NCBI GenBank assembly: GCA_041686915.1
Contig: JAWLDB010000016.1
Span: forward strand, 1-27,913
Length of the DNA stretch: 27,913 nucleotides
Source of the DNA: JAWLDB01 sp041686915
Lineage (GTDB): Bacteria; Bacillota; UBA994; UBA5500
Reading direction: 5' to 3'
A program made the position numbers and the translations under genes. Under the pieces are notes generated by a model. That model ran no database searches. It saw only the letters and a list, made by a program, of their open reading frames with translations, and was not told where the DNA came from. Numbering within the stretch: the stretch's first letter is position 1; every line of letters begins with the position of its first letter. Positions 7,439 to 14,059 of the stretch are shown here, piece by piece.

Positions 7439-7492
7439 AGCTGAGCGAGCCGCATGCTACATGCGGCTCGCTCAGCTTCTTTGTCTTCTTTT
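7439..7492 (+). terminator. Strong intrinsic terminator after the MFS gene
   Basis: An 18-bp perfect stem (7439-7456 with 7460-7477) with a 3-nt loop, followed by a T-rich tract (TCTTTGTCTTCTTTTT). It may also stop transcription arriving from the convergent acetyltransferase gene. Confidence 0.9.
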
Positions 7493-7511
7493 TAGCTTGA
7501 AAGGGGACGTT

Positions 7512-8065
7512 TTAGATCAGATTGCCGTTATCATCATAGAAAGTCGGACAGTACCGCACTACCCCGTTTGCTTCCGCCAACCCGCCTTCGACCAGCTCCA
7601 TGGCGAATAGATAGCTATCATTGCACTCGGGCGTAGTGCCTATCATCCACCTGGACGCTGGTTCGAAGCCAAACTTAGTGTAATACTTCGGATCGCCCAG
7701 TACGATGATTGAACGATAGCCCAGTTCCCGCGCCGCCTCTATTCCCCTTGAATGAGTCTCTTGCCTATGCCCTTGTTTTGATGAACACTGTGAACAGAAA
7801 CGGGAGCAAGAGCCAAAGATTGGTAACAACCGCCTTCTCCCTGGACAGTCATTGGTGTGAATAAAATATGCCCAACCACTACACCATCAAGCACTGCAAC
7901 CAAGCTGAGATCATTTATATAGTACTCGCTATCCCTGGTGTTCTCAACAACGACCCACTCATTGAACGTGTGGTTTAGCTCTACTCGGAACGGAAAAGCC
8001 GACTTCATCACTTCCCGGACTAACGGATAGTCAGCAGGGATTTCCTTACGTATGCTAATACCCAA
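7512..8065 (-). pseudogene. GNAT N-acetyltransferase broken by a one-base frameshift
   Basis: Two overlapping frames together give one GNAT enzyme of about 184 residues. The 5' part starts at TTG 8065 (AAAGGAGGT six nt upstream) and reads GISIRKEIPADYPLVREVMKSAF... LSLVAVLDGVVVGHILFTP... LALAPVSVHSVHQNKGIGKRLIQ, then meets a stop at about 7739. The 3' part continues in another frame: GIEAARELGYRSIIVLGDPKYYTKFGFEPAS... to TAA at 7512. The acetyl-CoA loop (QNKGIGKRL) is in the first part, and the typical Y-x-K-F-G-F end is in the second. The switch sits at a run of four Cs (+ strand 7744-7747); one more base there would restore a full protein. It is either a recent pseudogene or a sequencing error in a homopolymer. 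Relatives acetylate small molecules or peptides. Confidence 0.85.
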
Positions 8066-8079
8066 CGGTTGACCTCCTT

Positions 8080-8126
8080 TATCTCGTATACACCTCATTA
8101 TGATGGGTGTTTTGCCATACGAGATA
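8080..8126 (-). repeat. Hairpin-forming inverted repeat directly upstream of the GNAT ribosome binding site
   Basis: TATCTCGTAT (8080-8089) and ATACGAGATA (8117-8126) are perfect arms. Inside, ACACC (8090-8094) pairs with GGTGT (8106-8110), and TCA/TGA (8095-8097/8101-8103) closes a 3-nt loop. The 3' arm on the minus strand runs straight into AAAGGAGG. It could be an operator or an RNA structure controlling translation. Confidence 0.55.
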
Positions 8127-8288
8127 GCGTAAGATGACTTGTAATGATTTTTTACACCTATTGGAATCCTTGACCATGCATACCAAGCCTGTAAAAGCGA
8201 AAGGACGCAACATGTTGCACACTCAGAAGACCTATCGCCGGGTATACTCTCATATGGTAGTATTAAATAGTAATCTCTGGAATGCGGG

Positions 8289-9119
8289 GTGCCAGGCATG
8301 AGCTTCCTTACCTCCGCGCTGCTGGGCCTGGTGATTGGCATTGCCTCGATCACGCCGGGCTTGAGCGGTGGGGCCTTGGCGGCAGCCTTAGGGCTGTACG
8401 AACAGATTATTAGGTCGGTCAGCAGGTTCTTCAATGCTCCCAGAAAGAACCTGCGCTTTCTGCTGCCCATAGGTGTTGGAGCTGCAATCGGCATCATCGG
8501 GTTCAGTAATGTGATGGATTACTTGATGCAGCACTGGCCGGAGCAAGTAAAATGGTTGTTCCTTGGGTTAGTGGCAGGAAGCCTGCCTTCTATCATTAAG
8601 ACAGCCAACACCAAAGGCTTTCGCTCCCGTTATCTCATATTCACGCTGCTAGCCCTGGCTATCATCCCAGCTATGACCGGTATGCAACAAGTCTGGCCTG
8701 GGTCATCCGATGCGGCTACTGGAACGGGATGGCAGGTTTTTGTTCTTAGTGGTGTCATCCTCGCCTTCGGAACAATCGTGCCAGGCATCAGTTCATCCTT
8801 CATCCTGCTGTTTCTTGGAGTCTACGATGATCTGTTAAGGGCAATATCCACATTCAACCTGATGGCACTAGCGCTTGCTGGCGGCGGGTTCGTGCTTGGC
8901 GCATTGCTTTTACTGCGGATGGTGGAGATGTTGTTTGACCGCTTCCACTCACAGTCTTACTACGCCGTGGTCGGCTTCCTGTTAGCATCAGCGTGGCTCA
9001 TTTGGCCCGACCTGGCTCTAGGTTGGAAACTGCTACTAGACATTGGTCTGTTTGTGCTAGGGATTGTTCTCAGCTTACTGTTGATCAGAGGCAGCGAGGC
9101 TCGATACGGGAATAGATAA
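8289..9119 (+). CDS. DUF368 family membrane protein (PopT-like polyprenyl-phosphate transporter)
   Basis: 276 residues, almost entirely membrane helices. DUF368 proteins have been shown elsewhere to move undecaprenyl phosphate back across the membrane for reuse in wall polymer synthesis (PopT family). The family's internal duplication is clear: ASITPGLSGGALAAALGLYE (residues 19-38) and TIVPGISSSFILLFLGVYD (162-180) are two copies of the re-entrant S-x-x-P-G-x-S motif in opposite halves. GTG 8289 gives this length; ATG 8298, three codons in, has an equally plausible but weak ribosome binding site (GCGGGG). It is a single-gene unit with a strong terminator. Assignment to the family is firm; the activity is inferred from relatives. 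Confidence 0.88.
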   Translation: MPGMSFLTSALLGLVIGIASITPGLSGGALAAALGLYEQIIRSVSRFFNAPRKNLRFLLPIGVGAAIGIIGFSNVMDYLMQHWPEQVKWLFLGLVAGSLPSIIKTANTKGFRSRYLIFTLLALAIIPAMTGMQQVWPGSSDAATGTGWQVFVLSGVILAFGTIVPGISSSFILLFLGVYDDLLRAISTFNLMALALAGGGFVLGALLLLRMVEMLFDRFHSQSYYAVVGFLLASAWLIWPDLALGWKLLLDIGLFVLGIVLSLLLIRGSEARYGNR

Positions 9120-9137
9120 GAACATTAGAAGGAGTAG

Positions 9138-9166
9138 AAAGCCCGGGCCCTCCCGGGCTTTTCTTG
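9138..9166 (+). terminator. Intrinsic terminator after the DUF368 gene
   Basis: AAAGCCCGGG (9138-9147), loop CCCT and CCCGGGCTTT (9152-9161), followed by TCTTG. A 10-bp perfect stem. Confidence 0.88.
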
Positions 9167-9271
9167 TACCCGCAATTAGCCACGCACCGCCATCAAAAGG
9201 CATGTCTGCTAGCAGGGGAAGGTCTGACCCGATACCCACTCGGCAGACGCAGAATTTTTCTGAGAGAGATA

Positions 9272-9301
9272 TTGACAAACAAACACCCGTTGGTTTATAT
9301 T
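9272..9301 (+). promoter_or_regulatory. Promoter of the TetR / flavoprotein operon
   Basis: Consensus TTGACA (9272-9277), an 18-bp spacer and TATATT (9296-9301). The start point would be near 9308, inside the second of two operator-like palindromes, so the promoter is well placed for repression by its own TetR product. Confidence 0.75.
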
Positions 9302-9327
9302 GCTATTATGCAAACGAACGTTGGTTT
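9281..9327 (+). promoter_or_regulatory. Two operator-like palindromes 31 bp apart
   Basis: Two 16-bp sites share the form AAAC(N8)GTTT and the half-site CGTTGGTTT: 9281-9296 in the promoter spacer and 9312-9327 at the expected transcript start. The second is nearly a perfect palindrome (only one base pair off). The 31-bp spacing equals about three helical turns, so dimers would lie on the same face of the DNA. Likely binding sites of the adjacent TetR regulator. Confidence 0.55.
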
Positions 9328-9348
9328 TTTGGGAGGAGGCAGACCCCC

Positions 9349-9966
9349 TTGGTGAAACGAGAGGGAAATACCCGCAACGACATATTGGACGCAGCAATTG
9401 ATTTGTTTTCAGAGAACGGTGTAGCAGGCGTATCGATTCGCAACATCACTCGCCAAGTGGGCATCAATGAGAGCTCTTTATATAACCACTTTCGAGGAAA
9501 GGAAGAGTTGCTCGATGGCATAATAGCCAAGTTTCAGCAGGAGTTTGGAGAGACTGTCTTTGACCAGAAACGGATAGAACACGACCTGAATGGTTTGACG
9601 CCCGAGCAGTTCTTCATGCAGCATCTACTGAACTTGCGTAACCACATCACTCCTACAGTGCAGAAGATGTGGAAGATTGTATACCTGGAGATGTTCCGCG
9701 ACCAACGAGCCCGGAAGTTCGTGCTCCAAGAAATTATCGGACGGCCAGTTGCCTACTATAAAGAGGTTTTCCGCATCATGATAGAGCGCGGGCTGATTAA
9801 GCCCATTGACCCGGCGCTGCTGGCCGATGAACTGGAGTATGGTTTCATGGGGATGTCCCTGGAAAGCATGCTACTGCGCACCGACGACGTGGATCCTACA
9901 CCTGCGGCCCAGAGAATGTTTGCGCATATCAGGTTCCTATGTGAGTCCATACAGACTAAAGAATGA
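9349..9966 (+). CDS. TetR/AcrR-family transcriptional regulator
   Basis: 205 residues from TTG 9349; GTG 9352 is the next codon and cannot be excluded. GGGAGGAGG (9331-9339) lies nine nt upstream, so the longer in-frame extension to 9202 is not used; that extension would also run through the promoter. Residues 8-55 form the TetR helix-turn-helix (RNDILDAAIDLFSENGVAGVSIRNITRQVGINESSLYNHFRGKEELL). The helical C-terminal domain is variable and probably binds an effector. It is the first gene of a three-gene operon, and two matching palindromes overlap its promoter, so autorepression is likely. The inducer is unknown; the adjacent redox flavoprotein suggests a redox-active or aromatic compound, but that is a guess. 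Confidence 0.93.
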   Translation: MVKREGNTRNDILDAAIDLFSENGVAGVSIRNITRQVGINESSLYNHFRGKEELLDGIIAKFQQEFGETVFDQKRIEHDLNGLTPEQFFMQHLLNLRNHITPTVQKMWKIVYLEMFRDQRARKFVLQEIIGRPVAYYKEVFRIMIERGLIKPIDPALLADELEYGFMGMSLESMLLRTDDVDPTPAAQRMFAHIRFLCESIQTKE

Positions 9967-9975
9967 GGTGGGGAA

Positions 9976-10731
9976 ATGAAGCTGTTGGCAATCATCGGCA
10001 GCCCCCGCAAGGGCAACACCTACCGGCTGGTAGAGCAGGTAGCGGGAATCATGCAGCAAGGTAGTGCAGACGTAGAAGTAGATTACCTTTTCCTGAAGGA
10101 CGAAGATTTGGGGTTTTGCCGGGGATGCTTTCTGTGTATTTCCCATGGCGAAGAGCGCTGTCCGGTTAAGGACAGTAGAGCAGTACTTGTGGAGCGGATG
10201 ATAGCTGCAGATGGCATCATCGTCGCCACACCGTCCTACGCCCAAAACGTCACTGCGCTCACCAAGAACTTCGTTGACCGGTTGGCGTACATCTGTCACC
10301 GTCCCTGCTTCTTCGATAAGCAGTTCCTACTGGTTACCACCTCTTGCGGCGGTGGAATCAAAGAGACTCTGCAATACCTGAACAAGATTGTTCGTTCCTG
10401 GGGCGCCACCTCGGTTAGGACACTGGGAGTCATGCAACACCCGTCCATACCGTTATCTACTAAGACACAGCAGAAGATAGAGAAAACCGCACGAGAGTTC
10501 CATGCGGCAGTGCTGTCCAACGAAACGAAGTCACCCCGCTTGACAGACATCCTGCAATTTCGTTTCATGCGCTTCAATGCCGTGACCTGCAAGGAGCATT
10601 TCCCCGCAGACAGTACTTTCTATAGCGGAAAGAAGGACTATTACCACCCCATCCACCTCAGCTTCTGGACCAACTCTCTGGCCAAATTGCTGGAGAAGCT
10701 GATCCTGCGCATGATGGCGGCGGGTGCATAG
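9976..10731 (+). CDS. NADPH-dependent FMN reductase / iron-sulfur flavoprotein-like
   Basis: 251 residues with a flavodoxin-like fold. The FMN phosphate loop is GSPRKGNTYRLVE (residues 8-20), and the isoalloxazine-contacting segment is TPSYAQNVTALTKNFVDR. A compact cysteine motif, C48-x2-C51-x2-C54-x7-C62, matches the 4Fe-4S motif of Isf-type iron-sulfur flavoproteins, which transfer electrons or reduce oxygen species in anaerobes. The C-terminal half is longer than in simple FMN reductases, with aromatic residues (TFYSGKKDYYHPIHLSFW). The start ATG 9976 follows GAGGTGGGG, nine nt after the TetR stop, so the two are co-transcribed. The cluster is inferred from spacing alone; relatives with this motif are sometimes annotated only as flavodoxin family. 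Confidence 0.85.
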   Translation: MKLLAIIGSPRKGNTYRLVEQVAGIMQQGSADVEVDYLFLKDEDLGFCRGCFLCISHGEERCPVKDSRAVLVERMIAADGIIVATPSYAQNVTALTKNFVDRLAYICHRPCFFDKQFLLVTTSCGGGIKETLQYLNKIVRSWGATSVRTLGVMQHPSIPLSTKTQQKIEKTAREFHAAVLSNETKSPRLTDILQFRFMRFNAVTCKEHFPADSTFYSGKKDYYHPIHLSFWTNSLAKLLEKLILRMMAAGA

Positions 10732-10743
10732 GAGGAACGTGGG

Positions 10744-11148
10744 ATGAAGAATACTGTTAGCCTCATTTCGTATTGTGTGACTGCTGTGGCGTTAGTGATA
10801 GTTTATCTGGTACTGAACGGGCGTCGTTTCCCCCTCGCCGGCAGTGATCGAGCCGCCTTCTATCTGCTCTGGGTAGTCGGCCTGTCCATGTCGATCCTGG
10901 CAGGTACCCGCGACATGACTGACGGCAAGATGATAATACCGAGCTTGATACTCTACCCACTGATGATCCTTGGTGCCATCTCCTTCCTGCTACCGCTGGT
11001 GATGCTGATTGGCGGACGCCTCAGCTGGCTTTCCAACTATCGCGCTGCCTTCATACTGCTGGCGGTGATGATTGGAGTCAAGTGGCTCCTGGTACATGGT
11101 TGGCTGGTTGCCAAGTTCTTCAGTGGAAGCGGTGGGATATCGACCTGA
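10744..11148 (+). CDS. Small four-helix membrane protein, unknown
   Basis: 134 residues, ATG 10744 with AGGAGG ten nt upstream. Four hydrophobic segments are visible at about residues 4-23, 37-54, 65-90 and 99-120, with short polar loops (SDRAAFYL, GTRDMTDGK). No catalytic motif is visible and I recognise no named family. It is the last gene of the TetR operon, twelve nt after the flavoprotein stop, and is followed by a strong terminator, so it is co-expressed with the flavoprotein and could be its membrane partner. Confidence 0.8.
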   Translation: MKNTVSLISYCVTAVALVIVYLVLNGRRFPLAGSDRAAFYLLWVVGLSMSILAGTRDMTDGKMIIPSLILYPLMILGAISFLLPLVMLIGGRLSWLSNYRAAFILLAVMIGVKWLLVHGWLVAKFFSGSGGIST

Positions 11149-11164
11149 TAGAGGACACAAACGA

Positions 11165-11200
11165 GCCGACTCAGAATGCTGAGTCGGCCCTTGTTTTGTT
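11165..11200 (+). terminator. Terminator of the TetR / flavoprotein operon
   Basis: GCCGACTCAG (11165-11174), loop AATG and CTGAGTCGGC (11179-11188), followed by CCTTGTTTTGTT. The stem also serves as a barrier to the convergent acetyltransferase gene. Confidence 0.9.
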
Positions 11201-11209
11201 CACTTTACG

Positions 11210-12154
11210 CTACTTGCTCCTGGCCGGCAAGAACAGCTGTGTTGACTCGGTGCCGGGCATGAAACCAAGCTTGTGGTAGACCATCTCTGCGCTGTTGCCT
11301 AGTGTTACAAACAGACGCAGTACAGTATGCTGCTCGCTGAGCACGGTCAGTGCCTGCTTTAGCATGTTTGCTGCGAGTCCCCGGCCCTGATACTCCGGAT
11401 GAACAGCTACATCAAACACAATTGGCCACTCTTCCCACATGCCGATCAGGCAGGCCCCGACCAGCTTGTTGGTCTCTGCATCATACACGAGGGTTGAGGC
11501 GCGCCTCTCCAGCTCTGACTTGAGGCTGTACTTGAAGTAGATCTTAACTTCCTTCAGGTTACCTTCAAAGCTTTCCGGCCTGTTACCAGCACCTCCTGCA
11601 AAAGCAATCTGGAACAGCGCCGCCATCTCTTCAGACTGGGCCTCGCTAACTTCCCCCAGAACGAACCCCTCACCCCACTGTATGTCGAGTTTTTCGGTAG
11701 GACGGATCATGCACCGCCGCGCTTCTCCTGTTCTAAAGCCAGCACGAAGATAGTGGCTGATTTCGTCATAGCCCATAGGTGTCGGAGGACGCTTAACCCC
11801 CCCGACAATGATATCCTGTGTCGGATCGGACCACTCGATTAGCAGGTCCCGGAGCATCACTACCACCTTGCCAAGGTCACTAAAAGGCGGGATAAGGAAC
11901 AGACAGTTCATGTAGTTCGGCTCCATAAGTACTCCACCAATGCGTTTGCCGTCCTGCTTAATCCAATAGCAGATCTCAAGGTCCTTCACGACTCCGCAAG
12001 AGTAGTCGAAGCTCTGCCTAAACCAGGCGTTATCTTTGTAAACGATGTAAGTAGCAAACCACACGGAGAAAGTCTGCCAATCGGCTTTCTCCAGGGTTAA
12101 CCCAGTTCCTAGCTGGTATGTAACCGTTTCTTTGGACCAGGTCTGATTGCTCAT
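11210..12154 (-). CDS. GNAT family N-acetyltransferase (two-lobed)
   Basis: 314 residues. The C-terminal lobe, about residues 160-310, is a standard GNAT domain: the acetyl-CoA pyrophosphate loop is VAVHPEYQGRGLAANMLKQAL, and the family's end motif is MVYHKLGFMPG. The N-terminal half (TFSVWFATYIVYKDNAW... YWIKQDGKRIGGVLMEPNYMNCLFLIPPFSD) looks like a degenerate GNAT lobe with a GGVLM strand but no convincing CoA loop. The start ATG 12154 is preceded by GAGGATGAGC, a modest ribosome binding site. It is a single-gene unit convergent with the flavoprotein operon. The substrate is unknown. Confidence 0.85.
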   Translation of the reverse strand: MSNQTWSKETVTYQLGTGLTLEKADWQTFSVWFATYIVYKDNAWFRQSFDYSCGVVKDLEICYWIKQDGKRIGGVLMEPNYMNCLFLIPPFSDLGKVVVMLRDLLIEWSDPTQDIIVGGVKRPPTPMGYDEISHYLRAGFRTGEARRCMIRPTEKLDIQWGEGFVLGEVSEAQSEEMAALFQIAFAGGAGNRPESFEGNLKEVKIYFKYSLKSELERRASTLVYDAETNKLVGACLIGMWEEWPIVFDVAVHPEYQGRGLAANMLKQALTVLSEQHTVLRLFVTLGNSAEMVYHKLGFMPGTESTQLFLPARSK

Positions 12155-12208
12155 TAGCTGCTCATCCTCTCATCTGTATCTGTATGGCAAGCGTCGGACT
12201 ACCCAAAG

Positions 12209-12233
12209 ACTAGTCTACCTAAAACTAGTCTAC
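12209..12233. repeat. Direct repeat of ACTAGTCTAC upstream of two divergent genes
   Basis: ACTAGTCTAC occurs at 12209-12218 and again at 12224-12233, a 15-bp period. Each copy contains the palindrome ACTAGT. It lies between the divergent acetyltransferase and M50 genes, 55-80 bp before the former, and could be a tandem operator. Confidence 0.4.
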
Positions 12234-12343
12234 TTGTGGTAAGCCCTGCTTGTTTTTGGACAAGTTCTTTACCTGTAGCACAGGGAACCGTGCGTCTTCA
12301 TGATCTTGCTCGATCCACCTTGGTTAAACATCCAGTACTCCTC

Positions 12344-12372
12344 TTGACAACGCCCCTTGATAGACCTACTAT
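12344..12372 (+). promoter_or_regulatory. Promoter of the M50-like gene
   Basis: Consensus TTGACA (12344-12349), a 17-bp spacer and TACTAT (12367-12372). The predicted leader to the GTG start is about 53 nt. Confidence 0.65.
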
Positions 12373-12431
12373 GAGGACGCATTAGTATAACCCGAGCGAT
12401 AGCGTTTATATTGAGGTTGGGGGTAATTAAC

Positions 12432-13139
12432 GTGGATGTCTTCCTTTTTGTTATATTGGCCATATTCATTTCAAGCGCAGTTCATGAGTTAGGACATATC
12501 CTAATGGGTTTAAAGGCGGGATTCAAGTTCTATATGTTTGTAGCCGGCCCATTTGGGCTCAAAAGGACTGATGATGATAGGATTAAGTTGTATCTTGAGA
12601 AGGATATTTCGTTATGGGGAGGAATTGGGGCCACGGTCCCAACAAATGATAGTAGTGACAATTACAAGAAGTTTGGTCATGTACTATTGGGTGGACCAAT
12701 TGCATCCCTAGTATTTGGAATGTTATGGTTACCATTAGGACTGTACACGAAGAACGACCTATTCTTGCTTCTGGGCATCATCCCGTTGTCTATGGGAGTA
12801 GTCAGTTTGATCCCCCTAAGAAATGGCGCGTTTTATACAGACGGTGGAAGATGGCTAAGAATGCATAGAAATGGAAAGACGCAAGCTGTCGAACTGGCGC
12901 TTTGGAACTTAATGCAAAAATCACTCGTTCAAGGAAGCTATAAGAAAGTTAACTTCGATGACATAATGACTCTAAAAGATGATGAGGATACAAGAACCAA
13001 ATATGTAGGTCACTACTATGCCTATTGTTTCTTCAAAGACAACAAAGACATTGTAAATATGGAGAAAGAAAGAACAGAGTTGGAAAGGTTACGAGGAAAA
13101 GTCCCAAAGCAAATGGTAACCATGTATAGTATCGATTGA
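12432..13139 (+). CDS. M50 / site-2-protease-like membrane metallopeptidase
   Basis: 235 residues from GTG 12432 (GAGG and GGGGG just upstream; an earlier in-frame TTG at 12411 has no site). TM1 contains the zinc-binding H18-E-L-G-H22. A second hydrophobic segment has the GGP (87-89) of M50 enzymes, and the third zinc ligand is probably D137 in the YTDGGRW stretch after LIPLRNG. The last 90 residues are soluble, charged and helical (NLMQKSLVQGSYKKVNFDD... NMEKERTELERLRGKVPKQM). Relatives cleave substrates within the membrane, often to release regulators. No substrate-like gene is adjacent. Codon and base use are visibly AT-richer than in the flanking genes, suggesting acquisition from elsewhere. 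Confidence 0.8.
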   Translation: MDVFLFVILAIFISSAVHELGHILMGLKAGFKFYMFVAGPFGLKRTDDDRIKLYLEKDISLWGGIGATVPTNDSSDNYKKFGHVLLGGPIASLVFGMLWLPLGLYTKNDLFLLLGIIPLSMGVVSLIPLRNGAFYTDGGRWLRMHRNGKTQAVELALWNLMQKSLVQGSYKKVNFDDIMTLKDDEDTRTKYVGHYYAYCFFKDNKDIVNMEKERTELERLRGKVPKQMVTMYSID

Positions 13140-13161
13140 TAGATACGAGATAAAAGTGACG

Positions 13162-13198
13162 CAACATCCCGCTCTGTCAGAGTGGGATGTTGTTATTC
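13162..13198. terminator. Bidirectional terminator between convergent M50-like and deacetylase genes
   Basis: CAACATCCCGCTCT (13162-13175) pairs with AGAGTGGGATGTTG (13179-13192) around a 3-nt loop, with one G-T wobble. T-runs on both sides are modest. It sits 22 nt after one stop and just after the other. Confidence 0.75.
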
Positions 13199-13907
13199 AC
13201 TTACCTAACTCCAGCAACTCGGATACCGTCACAAAACGATACCCCTTCTCTCTCAGACCCGTGACTATCGCCGGTAAGGCATTCATGGCTTCCTGACGGC
13301 TATCGTACATGACGTGCATCAGGATGATTGACCCTTCCCGGGCATGCTCAACGGTATGTCGTGCGAGATCTGCGGCTGAAGCAGAGAAACCGAGGTCCGT
13401 TTCGGCCTCAACATCGCACATGATTGTCAGCTTGTCAGTCTGTTTGAGGTAGTAGGGTAGTACTAGAAGCTTCTTCGAGCCTGGCGGCCGGAAGTGGATG
13501 GGACCCTCGTAACCGGCAGCCCGGATCAGCTTGTCTGTCTCGTCTACCTCTCGCCTGACAAACGACAGTGACTTCAAAACAAGCCTGCTATGAGTGTACG
13601 AGTGGTTGCCCAGTTCGTGCCCCGCCTGGACAATCGCCTTGGTTTGGTCAGGGAGTTTCTCCATTTCGTTACCGGTCAGAAAGAAAGTAGCATTCACTCC
13701 TAGCTGATCCAGCATCTCCAGCACAGCGGGTGTGTTGGCGGAAGGCCCGTCATCGAAGGTGAGAGCCACTACCCTTTCATCAGTATCAACCCTTTGAACT
13801 AGACCACCAAAGAACTGCCAACTCCGTGATTTGCTGAGCTGCAGCCCTCCGTAGCCAAGCAAGGAGACAATCAGTAATACTAGGACCAGCTTACCGAGAG
13901 CTTTCAT
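13197..13907 (-). CDS. Polysaccharide deacetylase (CE4 / NodB domain), membrane-anchored
   Basis: 236 residues from ATG 13907, which has GGAGGT six nt upstream (an ATG two codons earlier abuts the site). An N-terminal membrane segment (residues 7-24) anchors it outside. NodB motifs follow: MT1 TFDDGPS with the catalytic base and metal ligand D52-D53; MT2 H102-S-Y-T-H106, the other two metal ligands; MT3 FRPPGS with R140, where most relatives have RPPYG; MT4 near D165, which lacks the usual Trp; MT5 LMH with H198. The metal site looks intact, while the altered MT3 and MT4 suggest an unusual substrate groove. Relatives remove N-acetyl groups from peptidoglycan or chitin-like polymers. A single-gene unit. 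Confidence 0.9.
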   Translation of the reverse strand: MKALGKLVLVLLIVSLLGYGGLQLSKSRSWQFFGGLVQRVDTDERVVALTFDDGPSANTPAVLEMLDQLGVNATFFLTGNEMEKLPDQTKAIVQAGHELGNHSYTHSRLVLKSLSFVRREVDETDKLIRAAGYEGPIHFRPPGSKKLLVLPYYLKQTDKLTIMCDVEAETDLGFSASAADLARHTVEHAREGSIILMHVMYDSRQEAMNALPAIVTGLREKGYRFVTVSELLELGK

Positions 13908-14020
13908 AGGCATACCTCCATGTAAATGACGTGAACAGCTTTTACGTTACAGGGTTGTCTTAAGGTTGTTCAGCAGCTTCCGATGGATTTCCTGCTCGGC
14001 GTGATGCGGACTAAGCGCAG

Positions 14021-14044
14021 AAAGGCCCGGGCAAAAACCCGGGC
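14021..14044 (-). terminator. Terminator after the DUF1385 gene
   Basis: On the minus strand GCCCGGG (14044-14038), a loop of TTTTTG and CCCGGGC (14031-14025), followed by CTTTC. A 7-bp GC-rich stem. Confidence 0.7.
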
Positions 14045-14059
14045 TGGTTGCATCCATAG

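Noticed and set aside
7739..8497. A 252-codon open frame on the minus strand
   Set aside because: Only the part after 8065 is GNAT-like; the 5' third overlaps the DUF368 gene on the other strand, has no ribosome binding site, and the TTG at 8065 has a perfect one.
9202..9348. N-terminal extension of the first TetR
   Set aside because: It overlaps the TTGACA promoter and both palindromes; residues are not TetR-like until after 9349.
12209..12233. ACTAGTCTAC direct repeat as an attachment site or target-site duplication
   Set aside because: The copies are only 5 bp apart with nothing inserted between; a tandem operator is more likely.
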